Origin: Pusillimonas minor
GTDB taxonomy: Bacteria; Pseudomonadota; Gammaproteobacteria; Burkholderiales; Burkholderiaceae_B
NCBI RefSeq assembly: GCF_014237865.1
Contig: NZ_JACJUU010000016.1
Coordinates: forward strand, 1 to 39,134
Reading direction: 5' to 3'
Length of the DNA: 39,134 nt
The notes under the pieces are model-generated. The model did no database searches, had not been told where the DNA came from, and saw only the letters and a list, made by a program, of their open reading frames with translations. Made by a program: the position numbers and the translations under genes. This document shows, one piece after another, positions 1-8,980 of this stretch (the stretch's first letter is position 1; every line of letters begins with the position of its first letter).

Positions 1-440
1 CGGGGGCTCTGCGAGGAACTCACTACACAAAGAGAATCGCTCATGAAAATACGTGTACATCTCAAAAAATACATGGACACGTATCTTGATGAGATTTAAC
101 CGAGACTTCTAGACGGTACAGAGCGGGCCTTTACGTTCGTCGGACATATCAAGGTCATCCCTACATTGCTGACTGCGAGCCACTATTAGATGCTGCGCGC
201 ATACGAGAGATAGCACTTCTCCCGTCTTCCAAGGCTAGAGGTGGGACATCAAGCAAGGGGCATGCCTATGCCGTCCGCTCTTCGCCCGAGAGTCTCCCCC
301 CACAATCCGACCTCAGGCGTACACCTCCTTTACGAGGGCGCCTCCTTGGCAGCTGCTTCGCTTAAACGAAATGCGAAGCGGCCCATGATCCGGGCATCTC
401 AACTGTCGGGCCAGCGCTGGATTTATCGCCAGGATAGGCA
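1..440. other. Left-edge stretch without a recognisable gene
   Basis: I see no supportable gene here. The only short frame with a plausible start, at 42-98, would give an 18-residue peptide that I do not recognise, and the longer frames show no family motif. The stretch lies downstream of the minus-strand copper chaperone gene, so a terminator would be expected near its right end, but I could not identify a convincing hairpin with a T tract. Confidence 0.4.
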
Positions 441-965
441 CTACCTCGAGAGAGCGTTGGCAGGCTTAACTTCGCACCGCGCCTTCGCTGTTTCCCCTGA
501 TTGAAACTCAAAATCGGCTTCGACTTCGGTACCAACAGTAAGCGCTTGAGTAGGCTTTTCAAGCATCGCATGATAGCTGCCCGGCTTAAATTGCAGTTCG
601 CCACCAGCAGGGATCGAAACAGCGTCAGCCACGGCCATCCTGATTTTCCCGTCCTGATCGATCGTTTGATGTAAGGACACCTGGTCGAAAGCGGCAATAG
701 ACATGGAGGCGAGCTTTGCTTCGCTATTGCCAGCGTTCTTTATCACAAAGTAGCCCGCAGAAGGAGTCGGCCTTGGCAACGACCGAATCCAGCAATCCGA
801 AACCGTCAATGTTGTAGACAGTTCGGCGCTACCATCGGCGTCTTTGCTGACGTGTTGTGCGGTTTGCGCATGAGCTGCTACGGCTACGTGTGTATCGTGT
901 GGGCCTGCAGCATAGACAATGGAACCCGTACACAGGACAATAGCGCCAACAATCACTCTTTTCAT
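441..965 (-). CDS. PCu(A)C-family periplasmic copper chaperone
   Basis: This 174-residue protein has an N-terminal signal peptide (about residues 1-20, ending near YAA) and a PCu(A)C (DUF461) domain from about residue 52 to 165. The family copper site, H-x10-M-x21-H-x-M, is met exactly by His99, Met110, His132 and Met134. PCu(A)C proteins bind Cu(I) in the periplasm and are known to deliver it to the CuA site of cytochrome oxidase. Here it lies 98 bp behind a P-type ATPase on the same strand and near efflux genes, so a role in periplasmic copper buffering is also possible. A GAGG ribosome-binding site precedes the ATG. The His-containing linker at about 23-40 is longer than in minimal family members and could add metal affinity, which is inference. 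Confidence 0.88.
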   Translation of the reverse strand: MKRVIVGAIVLCTGSIVYAAGPHDTHVAVAAHAQTAQHVSKDADGSAELSTTLTVSDCWIRSLPRPTPSAGYFVIKNAGNSEAKLASMSIAAFDQVSLHQTIDQDGKIRMAVADAVSIPAGGELQFKPGSYHAMLEKPTQALTVGTEVEADFEFQSGETAKARCEVKPANALSR

Positions 966-1063
966 ATGGTTACCTCAGAAAAACGAAAACTTTCATAAAC
1001 GCTCGGATGTCATTCCTGTCCGGGCAGGATCAATATGAACCAAAACATCAGCTTCATGTTTGT

Positions 1064-3493
1064 TCACAGCACGCTTGCCGGTTGCATGCGCGGCTGATGG
1101 TGCTTTGTCGCCGCCGCTCCCTTGAAACGCAGCAGACGTAACGCATTAAGCGTGACAATTGCCGTCGCGCCCGTATCGGCCATGACGGCAACCCACAAAC
1201 CGGTGACGCCCAGCACAGTGGTAATCAAGAATACGGCCTTCAAACCGAGCGCGAAAATCACGTTCTGATGGATATTTGCCATCGTTGCTCGTGAGAGAGC
1301 AACCAAGTGAGCCACGTCCGTGACGCGGCTTTTGAGCAGTGCCGCGTCGGCCGTTTCGATTGCCACATCGGTGCCACCGCCCATCGCGATGCCCACATCG
1401 GCCGTTGCCAGCGCTGGTGCATCGTTAATGCCATCACCCACCATAGCCACCTTGGCGCTGCGCTTCATTTCATCGATCAGGCGCAGCTTATCCTGGGGCA
1501 GCAGTTCCGCTTCCCATTCCATGCCCAAATGGCCTGCGATGGCTTGGGCGGTAAGGCGATTATCGCCTGTGAGCATGACTGAGCGCACACCCATCGCTTT
1601 GAGTTCGGCCACGCCTTCTTGTGCGTCCTGCCTTGGTTCGTCGCGTAGCGCCACCAGCCCAAGCGCTTCACGGGTCTGTTCGTCTAGCAGAACGGACACG
1701 GTTTTTCCGTCATGTTGCAGCGCTTCGATGCGTGCGCGTTGCCCTTGTGTAAGGGTCGCTGCTTGGGCGGCGTAAATCGGCGACCCAATGGCCAATTGGC
1801 GTCCAGCCACGCTTGCATGCACGGCTTTACCCGCGGTGGCGGAGCCGTGCGAAGCAGCGGGGATGACGCTGTTGGCGGCTTCGGCATGGCTCACAATGGC
1901 TTTGGCAAGCGGGTGATTCGAGCCAGATTCTACGCTTGCGGCGAGCGCCAAGATCTCGTCCTCGCGCCCTGGTGTAAAGGCAACCACGTCAGTGACGCGC
2001 GGCTTGCCTTCGGTCAGGGTGCCGGTCTTGTCGAACGCGATCGCACTCACCCGGCCGATGGTTTCCAAAGCATTGCCGCCCTTGATGAGTAGCCCGCGGC
2101 GCGTCCCGACGGCCAAGCCTGAAGCAATAGCCGCCGGCGTAGACAGCACGAGTGCGCAGGGGCAGGCGATCAGCAACAGCGCCAGACCACGATAAAGCCA
2201 CGTTTCCCAGTCAGCCCCCATTGCCAGCGGCGGAACAAGCACGATCAGCGCCGCAATAGCCATCACGGCCGGCGTGTAATAACGGCTGAACTGCTCAATG
2301 AAACGGGCGGTGGGTGCCTTAGAGGCCTGTGCCTGTTCAACCAGATGGATAATGCGCGAAATCGTGTTGTCGGCCGTGGCCTTTTCCACTCGAATCTGGA
2401 GCACCCCATCGACGTTGATCGAACCCGCGAATACATTATCGCCTGCCGTCTTCGCAAGAGGTATGGACTCGCCTGTGATGGGCGACTCGTCAAGGCTGGA
2501 CGTGCCTTGGATAATCACGCCATCGGCGGACACCCGGTCCCCAGGACGGACGAGCACACGGTCGTTCACGTCCAACGAGGCTGCGGGGACCTCGCGTTGC
2601 CCACCTTGTGGATCGATTAAAACCGCCGTTTTCGGAACCAGTGACGCCAAGGCCCTGATGCCTGCGCGGGCGTGGCCGGCAGCGACGCTCTCCAGCAACT
2701 CACCGACCGAGAACAAGAATACGACAGCCGCCGCTTCTTCGGCTTCACCGATGAAGAGGGCGCCAAGCGCGGCCACGGACATGAGTGTCTCGATCGAAAA
2801 GGGCGAGCCAGACTTGGCCAGCGCAAGCGCTTTGCGTGCAAAGGGAAAGACGCCGACAACCACGGCTGCACCAAACACCCAGGTCCCGTAATTCGGGAAA
2901 AACAGCGCGATAGCGTAGGCGGTGGCCATCAGAATGCCAAGGCCCACGACCTGCTTGCCCTTTCTAGTTTGCCACCAACGCAGCTGGGGTGCGGCGGCTT
3001 GATCGTCCGTGCCGATGCCTGGCGTAGCGCTTTGGTCGGTACTGGCAGATACGCCAAAGCCCAAGCTCTTAATGGTTTTTTTGATGTCACCAAGCTGGGT
3101 GGGCGATTCGGGCGCCAGCGTCAGTTCGAGCCTCTCTGTGGCGAAGTTCAGCCGGATATCAGAAACGCCGGGCATGCGTGCCAGCGCCGTTTCAATCTTG
3201 CCGACGCAACTTGCGCAGTCCATGCCCTGTACCTGCATGGAGAGGCCCGGAGGCATTTCTTGTGCGGGGATGGGAGCCACGCTTTTGGCGATCGGAGCAT
3301 CGCTGCCACGCGGTGGGTAACCCGCCTGACACAAGGCCGATTCAAGCTGTGCCCTTGTCGCTGACGAGGTGACTTGCACGCTGCGCGTTGGCGGATCGGT
3401 GATGACTTCAGCGTTCGGGTCGACTGACTGAATGGCTTTGACGACATTGCCGGCGCAACCGCCGCATGTCATATCTTCAATATGAAACCGCAT
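1064..3493 (-). CDS. cadA: Zn/Cd/Pb-exporting P1B-type ATPase
   Basis: This 809-residue P1B-ATPase carries two N-terminal heavy-metal-associated domains (MTCGGC at residues 8-13 and GMDCASC near residue 90), transmembrane helices with the CPC metal site in the ACPCALVLSTPAA segment, the phosphorylation motif DKTGTLTEG, the HP motif HPLAKAI and the [10 protein letters not shown] hinge. The sequence after CPC and the C-terminal helices resemble the ZntA/CadA/PbrA group, which pumps divalent soft metals out of the cytoplasm, rather than Cu(I)-ATPases. A longer frame is open upstream to 3571, but the ATG at 3493 is chosen because AAAGGAGA lies just before it at 3501-3508 and the protein then starts at the first HMA strand. 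It is divergent from a MerR-family regulator and has a MerR-type promoter. The exact metal is not decided by sequence. Confidence 0.93.
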   Translation of the reverse strand: MRFHIEDMTCGGCAGNVVKAIQSVDPNAEVITDPPTRSVQVTSSATRAQLESALCQAGYPPRGSDAPIAKSVAPIPAQEMPPGLSMQVQGMDCASCVGKIETALARMPGVSDIRLNFATERLELTLAPESPTQLGDIKKTIKSLGFGVSASTDQSATPGIGTDDQAAAPQLRWWQTRKGKQVVGLGILMATAYAIALFFPNYGTWVFGAAVVVGVFPFARKALALAKSGSPFSIETLMSVAALGALFIGEAEEAAAVVFLFSVGELLESVAAGHARAGIRALASLVPKTAVLIDPQGGQREVPAASLDVNDRVLVRPGDRVSADGVIIQGTSSLDESPITGESIPLAKTAGDNVFAGSINVDGVLQIRVEKATADNTISRIIHLVEQAQASKAPTARFIEQFSRYYTPAVMAIAALIVLVPPLAMGADWETWLYRGLALLLIACPCALVLSTPAAIASGLAVGTRRGLLIKGGNALETIGRVSAIAFDKTGTLTEGKPRVTDVVAFTPGREDEILALAASVESGSNHPLAKAIVSHAEAANSVIPAASHGSATAGKAVHASVAGRQLAIGSPIYAAQAATLTQGQRARIEALQHDGKTVSVLLDEQTREALGLVALRDEPRQDAQEGVAELKAMGVRSVMLTGDNRLTAQAIAGHLGMEWEAELLPQDKLRLIDEMKRSAKVAMVGDGINDAPALATADVGIAMGGGTDVAIETADAALLKSRVTDVAHLVALSRATMANIHQNVIFALGLKAVFLITTVLGVTGLWVAVMADTGATAIVTLNALRLLRFKGAAATKHHQPRMQPASVL

Positions 3494-3518
3494 AAGAATT
3501 TCTCCTTTGAATGCAGGT

Positions 3519-3549
3519 ATTAGAAAGCCTATAGTGGCTTCAGAGTCAA
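3519..3549 (-). promoter_or_regulatory. MerR-type promoter of the Zn/Cd/Pb ATPase
   Basis: Read on the minus strand, TTGACT (3544-3549) and TCTAAT (3519-3524) are separated by exactly 19 bp, the over-long spacing typical of promoters activated by MerR-family proteins. The spacer contains CTGAAG-CCA-CTATAG, an imperfect dyad like those recognised by PbrR, CadR and ZntR. It lies 26 bp before the ATPase start codon. Confidence 0.75.
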
Positions 3550-3601
3550 GCGCTTTGATTTCACCCCGCAACAGGCCAGATCTTGATTTTTTGACTGCAA
3601 A

Positions 3602-3619
3602 AGTCTATAGTAACTTTAG
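3602..3619 (+). promoter_or_regulatory. Second MerR-like operator at the regulator start
   Basis: The sequence AGTCTATAGTAACTTTAG resembles the CTATAG-TAA-CTAnAG dyad of Pb/Cd-responsive MerR operators. It sits just upstream of the regulator's ribosome-binding site and could serve autoregulation. A good pair of -35 and -10 hexamers with 19-bp spacing is not visible around it, so the assignment is tentative. Confidence 0.4.
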
Positions 3620-3642
3620 TGTTTCAAACAAAGGAGACCATC

Positions 3643-4053
3643 ATGCCAATTAGAATCGGCGAGCTTGCCAAACGTACGGAGTCAACGGTGGAAACCATTC
3701 GGTATTACGAAAAGGAGGGTCTGCTGCCGGAGCCTTCTCGCAGCGATGGCAATTATCGTCTGTATGGCGAGCAGCATATTGAACGCCTGCAATTTATCCG
3801 GCACTGCCGTACGCTCGACATGGCGTTGGACGAAGTACGAACCTTGCTTCAGTACCGTGATACGCCTACGGAGGATTGCGCCGACGTGAATGACTTGCTT
3901 GATGAGCATATCCGCGCGGTGGAAGTGCGCGTCGACGAGTTAATGCAATTAAAAGAACATCTGGTGTTATTGCGCCAAAAATGTGCGGTCACTGCGCCTA
4001 CCAATTCATGCGGGATTTTGCGCGCCCTTTCCGATCAATCTTGCCACGTTTAG
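3643..4053 (+). CDS. cadR: MerR-family Cd(II)/Pb(II)-responsive regulator
   Basis: This 136-residue protein has the MerR N-terminal helix-turn-helix (IGELAKRTESTVETIRYYEKEGLLPEP in outline), a dimerisation helix at about 80-115 and a metal-binding loop. Cys79, Cys114 and Cys123 fall at the three positions used by PbrR/CadR to bind Pb(II) or Cd(II), and a further Cys134 lies in the tail, so the protein fits this group better than CueR or ZntR. The ATG at 3643 is preferred over an upstream in-frame start at 3619 because AAGGAG lies at 3631-3636 and the protein then begins at the first strand of the family. It is transcribed away from the ATPase gene and probably represses and activates it through the shared intergenic region. 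Confidence 0.9.
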   Translation: MPIRIGELAKRTESTVETIRYYEKEGLLPEPSRSDGNYRLYGEQHIERLQFIRHCRTLDMALDEVRTLLQYRDTPTEDCADVNDLLDEHIRAVEVRVDELMQLKEHLVLLRQKCAVTAPTNSCGILRALSDQSCHV

Positions 4054-4150
4054 AGGTGCAGGTCGATGATACAACTCGCAATTGGAATCGACTTTCAGTA
4101 ACACAATAGTCAGGATGCCGCATTTCATCGTAGTGGCATTCGGACCGCTC

Positions 4151-4222
4151 GGTAAAAACAACCCGTAACCAAATTGCCGTCGAGCTTTCCCACACCCAGC
4201 ACACTCATCGGCATGCCAGGCG
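4151..4222 (-). pseudogene. Remnant of a DUF411 gene 3' end
   Basis: Read on the minus strand, this segment encodes PGMPMSVLGVGKLDGNLVTG, which matches the C-terminal PGMPLNAPGMGELDGNLVTV of the intact DUF411 protein encoded at 15380-15796. Everything upstream in the gene (signal peptide and Cys-containing domain) is missing, and the segment is joined directly to the stop region of the cytochrome c remnant. It is the last part of a decayed copy of the cluster at 15380-16870. Confidence 0.75.
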
Positions 4223-4226
4223 TAGC

Positions 4227-4492
4227 TTAGTTCTGCCGTTGCGAAGTAACTTCCTTCTGTGGGGGTAATCTGCATTGGGCATGCGCTCACGCCAGTTCGG
4301 CTGCCCTTGCAGGGATTCATCATGGCACGCCGCGCAATTGTTTGCATAAATCACCCTACCCTGCATCACAAGGGTCTGATCTGCAGGATCGATGAATGCC
4401 TGACCAGATGGCCGCAGCGTGCTGTAGAGAATGACGGCGACACCTATTATGGCAACGCCGATCAGCCCAAAGGTTCACTTTTTCTGCGACAT
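4227..4492 (-). pseudogene. Cytochrome c pseudogene with a nonsense codon and internal deletion
   Basis: This is a degenerate copy of the cytochrome c gene at 15867-16343. From the ATG at 4492 the reading frame meets TGA at codon 6 (4475-4477). After it the frame continues clearly as a relative of the intact protein, including the LYSTLRPSG stretch, the DPADQTLVMQG stretch and the haem-binding CAACH. Near 4258-4275 the similarity jumps from the RMPN region to the last eleven codons (AQKDVTLQRQN in the intact copy), so about 65 codons are deleted. The stop TAA at 4227 is kept. It cannot make a functional cytochrome. Confidence 0.85.
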
Positions 4493-4500
4493 GTGTTTAC

Positions 4501-4537
4501 TCAACTGGCCTTTATCTTGTCGGCCATCTTGGCCTCC
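4501..4537 (-). pseudogene. Remnant of a cupredoxin gene 3' end
   Basis: Directly behind the czcA stop codon, the minus strand reads EAKMADKIKAS and a TGA stop. This aligns with the last residues, MEAGMVGKVKVS and TGA, of the intact cupredoxin at 16358-16870. The remnant stop lies 8 bp before the ATG of the cytochrome c pseudogene, as in the intact cluster where the gap is 14 bp. Only about 12 codons survive, but the order matches the intact cluster. Confidence 0.7.
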
Positions 4538-4539
4538 AG

Positions 4540-7500
4540 TTATTGTTCCTCGCGTTCCCGCGCGGCGGCACGCCGATGGCTCAACTCGTACAGTATGGGT
4601 AGCACCAGCAAGGTCAGCAGAGTCGACGATATGATGCCGCCTATAACCACGGTGGCCAATGGCCGCTGTACCTCAGCGCCAGTCCCGGTATTCAGAGCCA
4701 TAGGCACAAAGCCTAAAGAGGCCACTAAAGCGGTCATCAATACGGGCCTCAGCCGAGTCATCGCGCCTTCAAGAATGGCTGCGTTGAGCGATAACCCGCC
4801 CTCGCGCAAACTTCGGATGAAGGACAGCATCACCAGACCGTTGAGCACTGCCACCCCGGACAGGGCGATGAAGCCCACCGCTGCTGAAATAGACAACGGA
4901 ATACCTCGCAGCCAAAGCGCCACGATGCCGCCGGTCAATGCAAAAGGAATGCCGGTAAATACCAGCAAGCCGTCCTTGATGTTGTTGAACATCATGAAAA
5001 GCAGGATGAACACAAGCAACAAGGCCACAGGCACCACGATTTGCAGCCGCGATGTGGCCGATTGAAGCTGCTCGAACGTTCCACCCCACTCCACCCAGTA
5101 CCCAGCGGGCACCTGCACCTCACCCTGCATTCGTTCTTGCGCCTGAGCGACGAATGAGCCTATGTCGCGGCCCAGCACGTTAGACGTAACGACCACCCGA
5201 CGCTTACCGTTCTCACGACTGAACTGATTCGGGCCGACGGTCGTCTCCAACGTGGCGATCGAGCCTAGCGGAATCTGGTTGACCACCTCGCCATCACGGG
5301 CTGGCAGCGCAATAGGCAGTTGTTTGATGGCGTCTATGTCGCCCCGTAGTGTTTCGGGCAGCCGCACTACAATCGAAAAGCGCCGGTCTCCTTGAAACAG
5401 CGTTCCCGCGTCGCGTCCTCCGACGGCTACCGCCACAGCATCCTGGACCTCTTGCATCGATAGACCAAAACGTGCCGCCTGGGCGCGGTCAATAGCAATG
5501 GTGAGTACCGGCAGCCCCGTCGTCTGCTCAACGTTGACAGCCGATGCGCCGGGCACTTGCCCCAGTACCTGCGCGATTTGCGCAGCCGTTGAGTTCAGCA
5601 CCTCCATATCGTCACCAAAGACCTTGATTGCTATGTCTGATCGCACACCCGAAATCAGCTCGTTGAATCGCAGCTCAATCGGTTGGGAGAATTCGTAGTT
5701 GCTGCCGGGCAGTTGCGCCGCAGACTCTTGCACTTGACGTATCAGCTCGTCTCGGGACAAATCTGGATCGGGCCATTGGTCCTTCGGTTTAAGCATGACG
5801 TAAGCATCCGAGATATTGGGCGGCATTGCATCGGAAGCCACTTCAGCGGTGCCAGTACGGGCGAAAATGCGCTCAATTTGCGGAAACTCCTTGATCAACT
5901 TGCGTTCCAGCTGCTGCTGCATCTCTACGGACTGGGTCAGACTGGTGGCTGGCACCCTCAACGCTTGAATGGCGAAGTCGCCCTCGTTCAAGCTTGGAAT
6001 AAATTCGCTTCCCATGCGTGCACCGATGAGGCCTGAGAGGATGATGGCAACAATTGCAACGGTCAGGACGACCGCTTTGTTGGCCAAGGCGGTATCCAGA
6101 GCGGGACGATAGGCCCTTTTTGCGGCACGAATGAAGATACTTTCTTTTTCTGTAACGCGCTTACCGATGAACAGTGCAACGGCAGCTGGCACGAACGTGA
6201 CCGAAAGAATCATCGCTCCCAGTAGCGCCGTCACCACGGTAAAGGCCATCGGAGTGAACATCTTGCCTTCAACGCCCGTCAGGGCGAAGACGGGTAGATA
6301 GACAATCATGATGATGAGTTGTCCGAATATCAATGGACGGCGTACTTCTTTCGAAGCAGCAAATACCTCATGGAGTCGTTCCGAAAGCGTCAAAGACCGT
6401 CCGTGGTGAGCTTGTGCATGCGTCAGGCGCCTTATGCAGTTCTCCACAATCACCACGGCCCCATCGATGATGATGCCGAAATCAAGCGCGCCCAAGCTCA
6501 TCAGGTTCGCGCTGACCTTGCCTGTCACCATGCCCGTAAAAGTAAATAGCATGGCTAAAGGAATGACCAGGGCTGTCAGCACGGCCGCTCGTATATTTCC
6601 TAAAAACAGGAAGAGCACCACGATGACAAGAATCGCGCCTTCAAGCAGGTTTTTCTGTACTGTGGCAATCGCTTTGTCTACAAGCACGGTGCGGTCGTAG
6701 ACCGTTATTGCTTTGATGCCCTTGGGCAAACTGCGGTTCACTTCCTGCATTTTTTTGTCGACTGCATGTGAAACCGCTCGACTATTTTCACCCATCAGCA
6801 TGAATGCCGTACCCAGCACGACTTCGCGACCGTTTTCGGTAGCCGCGCCGGTGCGCAGCTCTTTGCCTACACCCACCGTCGCGACATCCTGGATGCGAAT
6901 CGGGGAGCCGTCCACGTTGGCGATGAAAATCTGGCCGATTTGCTCCACGGACTGCACCTGGCCGGGCACCCGAACGAGCGATTGTTCGCCACGCCGCTCG
7001 ATATAGCCGGCCCCAAAATTGCTGTTATTCCGATCGACGGCGTCCAGCAGGTTTTGCAAGGTAAACCCGTAAGAACGCAGCTTGACCGGGTCGGGCGCGA
7101 TCAAGTATTCCTTGGCGTATCCGCCAATGGTGTTGATTTCGGTGACGCCTGGCACATTACGCAACTGAGGCTTAATGATCCAGTCCTGGATTTCGCGCAA
7201 GTCTGTTGGCGTATAAGGCGTGCCGTCTGGTTTCAGCGCCCCTTCATCCGCCTCTACAGTCCAGAAATAGATTTCGCCTAACCCCGACGAAATAGGCCCG
7301 AGCTTCGGTGCAATGCCATCTGGAAGCTGGTCCTTGACTCCCTGCAGCCGTTCGCTCACCAACTGGCGCGCGAAATAGATGTCCGTACCTTCTTCAAAGA
7401 TCACGGTGATCTGAGACAGCCCATAGCGAGACAGAGAACGGGTCTGCTCCAACTTCGGGATTCCCGCCATGACCGTTTCAAGCGGATAGGTGATGCGCTG

Positions 7501-7686
7501 CTCCACTTCTAGCGGCGAATACCCGGGTGCGGGCGTATTGATCTGTACTTGTACGTTGGTGATATCGGGCACAGCGTCGATGGGGAGGCGCTGGTAGTTA
7601 TAGATACCCAGGGCGGCCATTCCAAGTACGGCCAGGATAATCAGCCAGCGTTGCTCGATTGAAAAGCGGATGATGCGTTCAAACAC
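4540..7686 (-). CDS. czcA: CzcA-type RND heavy-metal efflux pump
   Basis: This 1048-residue protein is a full-length inner-membrane RND transporter of the heavy-metal efflux family. It has an N-terminal helix, two large periplasmic loops and two sets of transmembrane helices. The TM4 signature DFGIIIDGAVVIVEN (about residues 403-417) is that of the divalent-cation HME1 subgroup (CzcA, CnrA, NccA). CusA-type Cu/Ag pumps have a different signature, so Zn, Co, Cd or Ni is the expected substrate. The start is a GTG at 7686 behind a GGGGAG ribosome-binding site. It follows czcB by 14 bp and forms the tripartite CzcCBA pump. Its stop is followed directly by the decayed cupredoxin cluster. Confidence 0.93.
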   Translation of the reverse strand: MFERIIRFSIEQRWLIILAVLGMAALGIYNYQRLPIDAVPDITNVQVQINTPAPGYSPLEVEQRITYPLETVMAGIPKLEQTRSLSRYGLSQITVIFEEGTDIYFARQLVSERLQGVKDQLPDGIAPKLGPISSGLGEIYFWTVEADEGALKPDGTPYTPTDLREIQDWIIKPQLRNVPGVTEINTIGGYAKEYLIAPDPVKLRSYGFTLQNLLDAVDRNNSNFGAGYIERRGEQSLVRVPGQVQSVEQIGQIFIANVDGSPIRIQDVATVGVGKELRTGAATENGREVVLGTAFMLMGENSRAVSHAVDKKMQEVNRSLPKGIKAITVYDRTVLVDKAIATVQKNLLEGAILVIVVLFLFLGNIRAAVLTALVIPLAMLFTFTGMVTGKVSANLMSLGALDFGIIIDGAVVIVENCIRRLTHAQAHHGRSLTLSERLHEVFAASKEVRRPLIFGQLIIMIVYLPVFALTGVEGKMFTPMAFTVVTALLGAMILSVTFVPAAVALFIGKRVTEKESIFIRAAKRAYRPALDTALANKAVVLTVAIVAIILSGLIGARMGSEFIPSLNEGDFAIQALRVPATSLTQSVEMQQQLERKLIKEFPQIERIFARTGTAEVASDAMPPNISDAYVMLKPKDQWPDPDLSRDELIRQVQESAAQLPGSNYEFSQPIELRFNELISGVRSDIAIKVFGDDMEVLNSTAAQIAQVLGQVPGASAVNVEQTTGLPVLTIAIDRAQAARFGLSMQEVQDAVAVAVGGRDAGTLFQGDRRFSIVVRLPETLRGDIDAIKQLPIALPARDGEVVNQIPLGSIATLETTVGPNQFSRENGKRRVVVTSNVLGRDIGSFVAQAQERMQGEVQVPAGYWVEWGGTFEQLQSATSRLQIVVPVALLLVFILLFMMFNNIKDGLLVFTGIPFALTGGIVALWLRGIPLSISAAVGFIALSGVAVLNGLVMLSFIRSLREGGLSLNAAILEGAMTRLRPVLMTALVASLGFVPMALNTGTGAEVQRPLATVVIGGIISSTLLTLLVLPILYELSHRRAAAREREEQ

Positions 7687-7700
7687 GGCGTCTCCCCTGC

Positions 7701-8978
7701 TCAGTGGCTGTGCGAGGCGCTAGCCTTGCCCAACTCGGATTTGATGACAAAGCTGTTTTTCACGGCGTAGGACGTACCCGCTTCCAACCCTTCGACAATT
7801 TCCACCGAGTTGGCATCGCGGCGGCCGGTCGTCACAGCTTGTGCAACAAACTCGTTATCGTGGCGCACAAATACCACTGACTCTTCCTCCAGGGTGTGGA
7901 TCGCCTCAGGCTCTATCGCGACAGGCACTTGTGCCTCACCTGAGAGCACTTGGACATTCACGAACAGGCCGGGCCTCCACGCCCCATTGGGATTGGGCAA
8001 ACTGATCCGAGCCGTAGCAGCCCGGCTTTGCTGGCCCAACAGCGAACCGACATACGAAACGGTGCCTTGAGCCTGTGAGTCAAAGGCGGTAGCCTGTACG
8101 ATTGCTTTGCTGCCAACACGCACGGTGCCCAGTGCTTCAGCCGGCACAATCATGTCAGCCCATACCGTCGACAAATCTGAAATCTTGAAGATCGGCGCAT
8201 CAGCACTGACCGTCTCCCCAAGGGCGATGTCTTTTTCTACGATCATTCCATCGAAAGGTGCTCGCACTTCGAGGCGGTTGAAGCGGCCAGGTTCACCGGC
8301 ATCAGTCCCCAGAGCCTGGAGCTGCTCAAGGGCGTCGTCCACAGCAATCTGCGCTTCTTGCAGTTGCTGGCGAGCTTGCAGATAGTCCTGCTCGGCCGAC
8401 ACCTTCTCCTTCCATAACAGCCGTTCGCGCTCATAGGTGGTTCGCGCCAGCGTCAGGCGCTTTTGCGCGGCGCTCAACGTGCTGCGTCGCTCGGACAGCT
8501 CCGGGCTGGCTATCTCGGCGAGTACATCGCCTTCTTTGACCTCTTGCCCGAGGTTGGCTTTAACCGCCTGTATGACGCCGGCAAGGCGCGGAACGAGCTG
8601 CGCAGTGCGATCGGCGTTAAAGACGATTTCGCCCGGCAACTGGATGGTGCTTTGAATGGACGCCGGCCCAGCAGTCGCCAAGGTGATTCCGGCCGCCTCA
8701 ATCTGCCCCTGCGTAAAGGTCACCTCGCGCCCATGCTGTTCTTCATCTGCATGCGTCTCGCCACCCTCATCCGCATGTTCAGCCTCCTTGCTGTCGTGCT
8801 GCTTTTCTGTATCTTCCGACGCATGCGCATGTTCCTCTTGCTCGGACCCACCCTCCTGCGTGTTGGTCCCGGCCAACAACAAGGTACTAAGTAAAACGCC
8901 AATGAGGACAATCAGGGCAATTAAGACGGTCTGCCGGCTGCGGTTGCCCAAACCTGGCTTATTTTGTGTGCTTTTCAT
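7701..8978 (-). CDS. czcB: CzcB-type membrane fusion protein of the RND pump
   Basis: This periplasmic adaptor of 425 residues has an N-terminal membrane anchor (about 18-38) and a His- and acid-rich stretch (about 43-86) typical of CzcB. After these come a lipoyl-like domain split by a coiled-coil hairpin (about 140-235) and beta-barrel domains. It ends in HSH. Adaptors of this group join the inner-membrane RND pump to the outer-membrane channel and may bind metal through the His-rich part. The ATG at 8978 is chosen; an in-frame TTG at 8984 would overlap the czcC stop codon and is the alternative. It is co-directional with czcC upstream and czcA downstream. Confidence 0.9.
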   Translation of the reverse strand: MKSTQNKPGLGNRSRQTVLIALIVLIGVLLSTLLLAGTNTQEGGSEQEEHAHASEDTEKQHDSKEAEHADEGGETHADEEQHGREVTFTQGQIEAAGITLATAGPASIQSTIQLPGEIVFNADRTAQLVPRLAGVIQAVKANLGQEVKEGDVLAEIASPELSERRSTLSAAQKRLTLARTTYERERLLWKEKVSAEQDYLQARQQLQEAQIAVDDALEQLQALGTDAGEPGRFNRLEVRAPFDGMIVEKDIALGETVSADAPIFKISDLSTVWADMIVPAEALGTVRVGSKAIVQATAFDSQAQGTVSYVGSLLGQQSRAATARISLPNPNGAWRPGLFVNVQVLSGEAQVPVAIEPEAIHTLEEESVVFVRHDNEFVAQAVTTGRRDANSVEIVEGLEAGTSYAVKNSFVIKSELGKASASHSH

Positions 8979-8980
8979 AG

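Noticed and set aside
4259-5065. 268-codon plus-strand frame over the fossil cluster and the czcA end
   Set aside because: It is a shadow of czcA and of the minus-strand remnants; the protein-like patterns are all on the minus strand.
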